A DNA stretch of 64,000 nucleotides, from the NCBI GenBank assembly GCA_019426215.1, contig CM033395.1, positions 17,102,569-17,166,568 of the forward strand. Reading direction: 5' to 3'. The number at the start of each line of letters is the position of its first letter. Positions within the stretch are counted from its first letter, which is position 1. Source of the stretch: Buddleja alternifolia. Lineage: Eukaryota; Streptophyta; Magnoliopsida; Lamiales; Scrophulariaceae. Below the pieces are notes generated by a model that was given only the letters and a program-made list of their open reading frames with translations, ran no database searches and was not told where the DNA came from. The position numbers and the translations under genes were made by a program. Below are positions 63,251-64,000 of the stretch, in pieces.

Positions 63251-64000
63251 TTAATAATCATCGAATTTATGTTATTGTGTAATTATTAGTTATGATGGGC
63301 TTATGCATAATTCAGGTTGAGTCTGCATCTACCTTGGATATATACTGTTTTCCTTGCAGGCATTTTGCGAAGGAAAAAGTTCGGGAAATAAATTGGAAGC
63401 AAGATATTGCCATGTTAGATTGAACTAAAATTAGCCATCCACATGGGCTAAGATTAATTCTATTGTACGTGTAGTTAAATTGTGAAACTGTCCGAAAATA
63501 TTTCATTTTTAACAGATTAAGACTACTGTATAATTATGATACGAAATATTTAAATAATTTAAAAATTGAATAAACAACAAAACAAGAGATTGGAACACGA
63601 AAACTAAACAGAAAAAACTAAAAAGTATCTTAAAGTCTTAACAGAGGCTCATTAAAGAATATATTTATATATATAGCACCCATAAATTATTATAGGATCT
63701 TAAAGTTTAAATTTTGTATCAAAATATGACAATAATGCCCATTAAATTCAATATATTATGCACTCAAAATTGAGTAATAAGACTATTTTTATGCATCAAA
63801 ACAAATTAATATATTCTCTTGAGTATTTCCATGTATCAAGCAATAAGTACATAAATTAAAAACTGAATATATAGTTGTAAAATTTTAAAGGAATCATAAA
63901 AGAAAAGTCTATCAAAGAAAAAATTATCGTATCATTAACAATATAATGCATGAAGCCTGTTAAATTCGAAAGTGAATAAAAAATAAAACTAGAAATGAAA
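63251..64000. other. AT-rich sequence, no gene
   Basis: No reading frame, repeat or RNA gene recognised. Confidence 0.5.

Noticed and set aside
1..64000. CRISPR array, phage or bacterial operon
   Set aside because: No spaced direct repeats of that kind; introns and retroelements show a plant nuclear genome.

Overview
The window is nuclear DNA from a flowering plant, most probably a eudicot. It is AT-rich, its genes have GT-AG introns, and three protein genes can be spliced cleanly by hand. Their products match plant families: an NFU4/5-type mitochondrial Fe-S carrier, a TetA/HIAT1-like major facilitator, and an R3H-SUZ RNA-binding protein. I cannot name the species from sequence alone.

Layout. 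(1) 1-13.8 kb is nested retroelement. It holds a decayed Ty1-copia element (about 1.49-8.62 kb) hit by two LTR insertions, then the 3' part of a Ty3-gypsy element. That gypsy part has an antisense extra gene (PF04195-like 'putative gypsy type transposon' protein, 12.45-8.69 kb, minus) and a 3' LTR at 13305-13821. (2) 14.8-22.1 kb is a 14-exon MFS transporter gene on the minus strand. (3) 22.1-26.6 kb is intergenic with a MITE and a solo LTR. (4) 26.6-30.3 kb is a two-exon NFU gene on the minus strand, with a TIR repeat and a tRNA-derived SINE upstream of it. (5) 32.5-54 kb is a retroelement graveyard laid over two dead minus-strand genes, a MYB/SANT-like gene and a B3-domain gene. A copia element (A, 32561-47434) sits inside the MYB/SANT gene. 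A second copia (B, from 35660) sits inside A. A solo LTR sits inside B. A roughly 555-bp-armed inverted repeat made of rearranged copia sequence lies at B's 3' end. (6) 54.9-61.7 kb is a four-exon R3H-SUZ gene on the plus strand, followed by a Mutator-like non-autonomous element at 62.4-63.2 kb and AT-rich sequence to the end.

The three intact genes are ordinary housekeeping or transport genes with no obvious joint pathway. The notable structure is in the repeats. Six complete solo LTRs have perfect 5-bp target duplications. The long inverted repeat at 44647-45815 could make a hairpin RNA against its own copia family. A two-copy LTR family carries a block of CCTAGGCGCC palindromes upstream of its TATA box. 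One MYB/SANT-like gene appears to have been split by 14.9 kb of nested retroelement. No RNA gene, CRISPR array or bacterial-type feature was seen.
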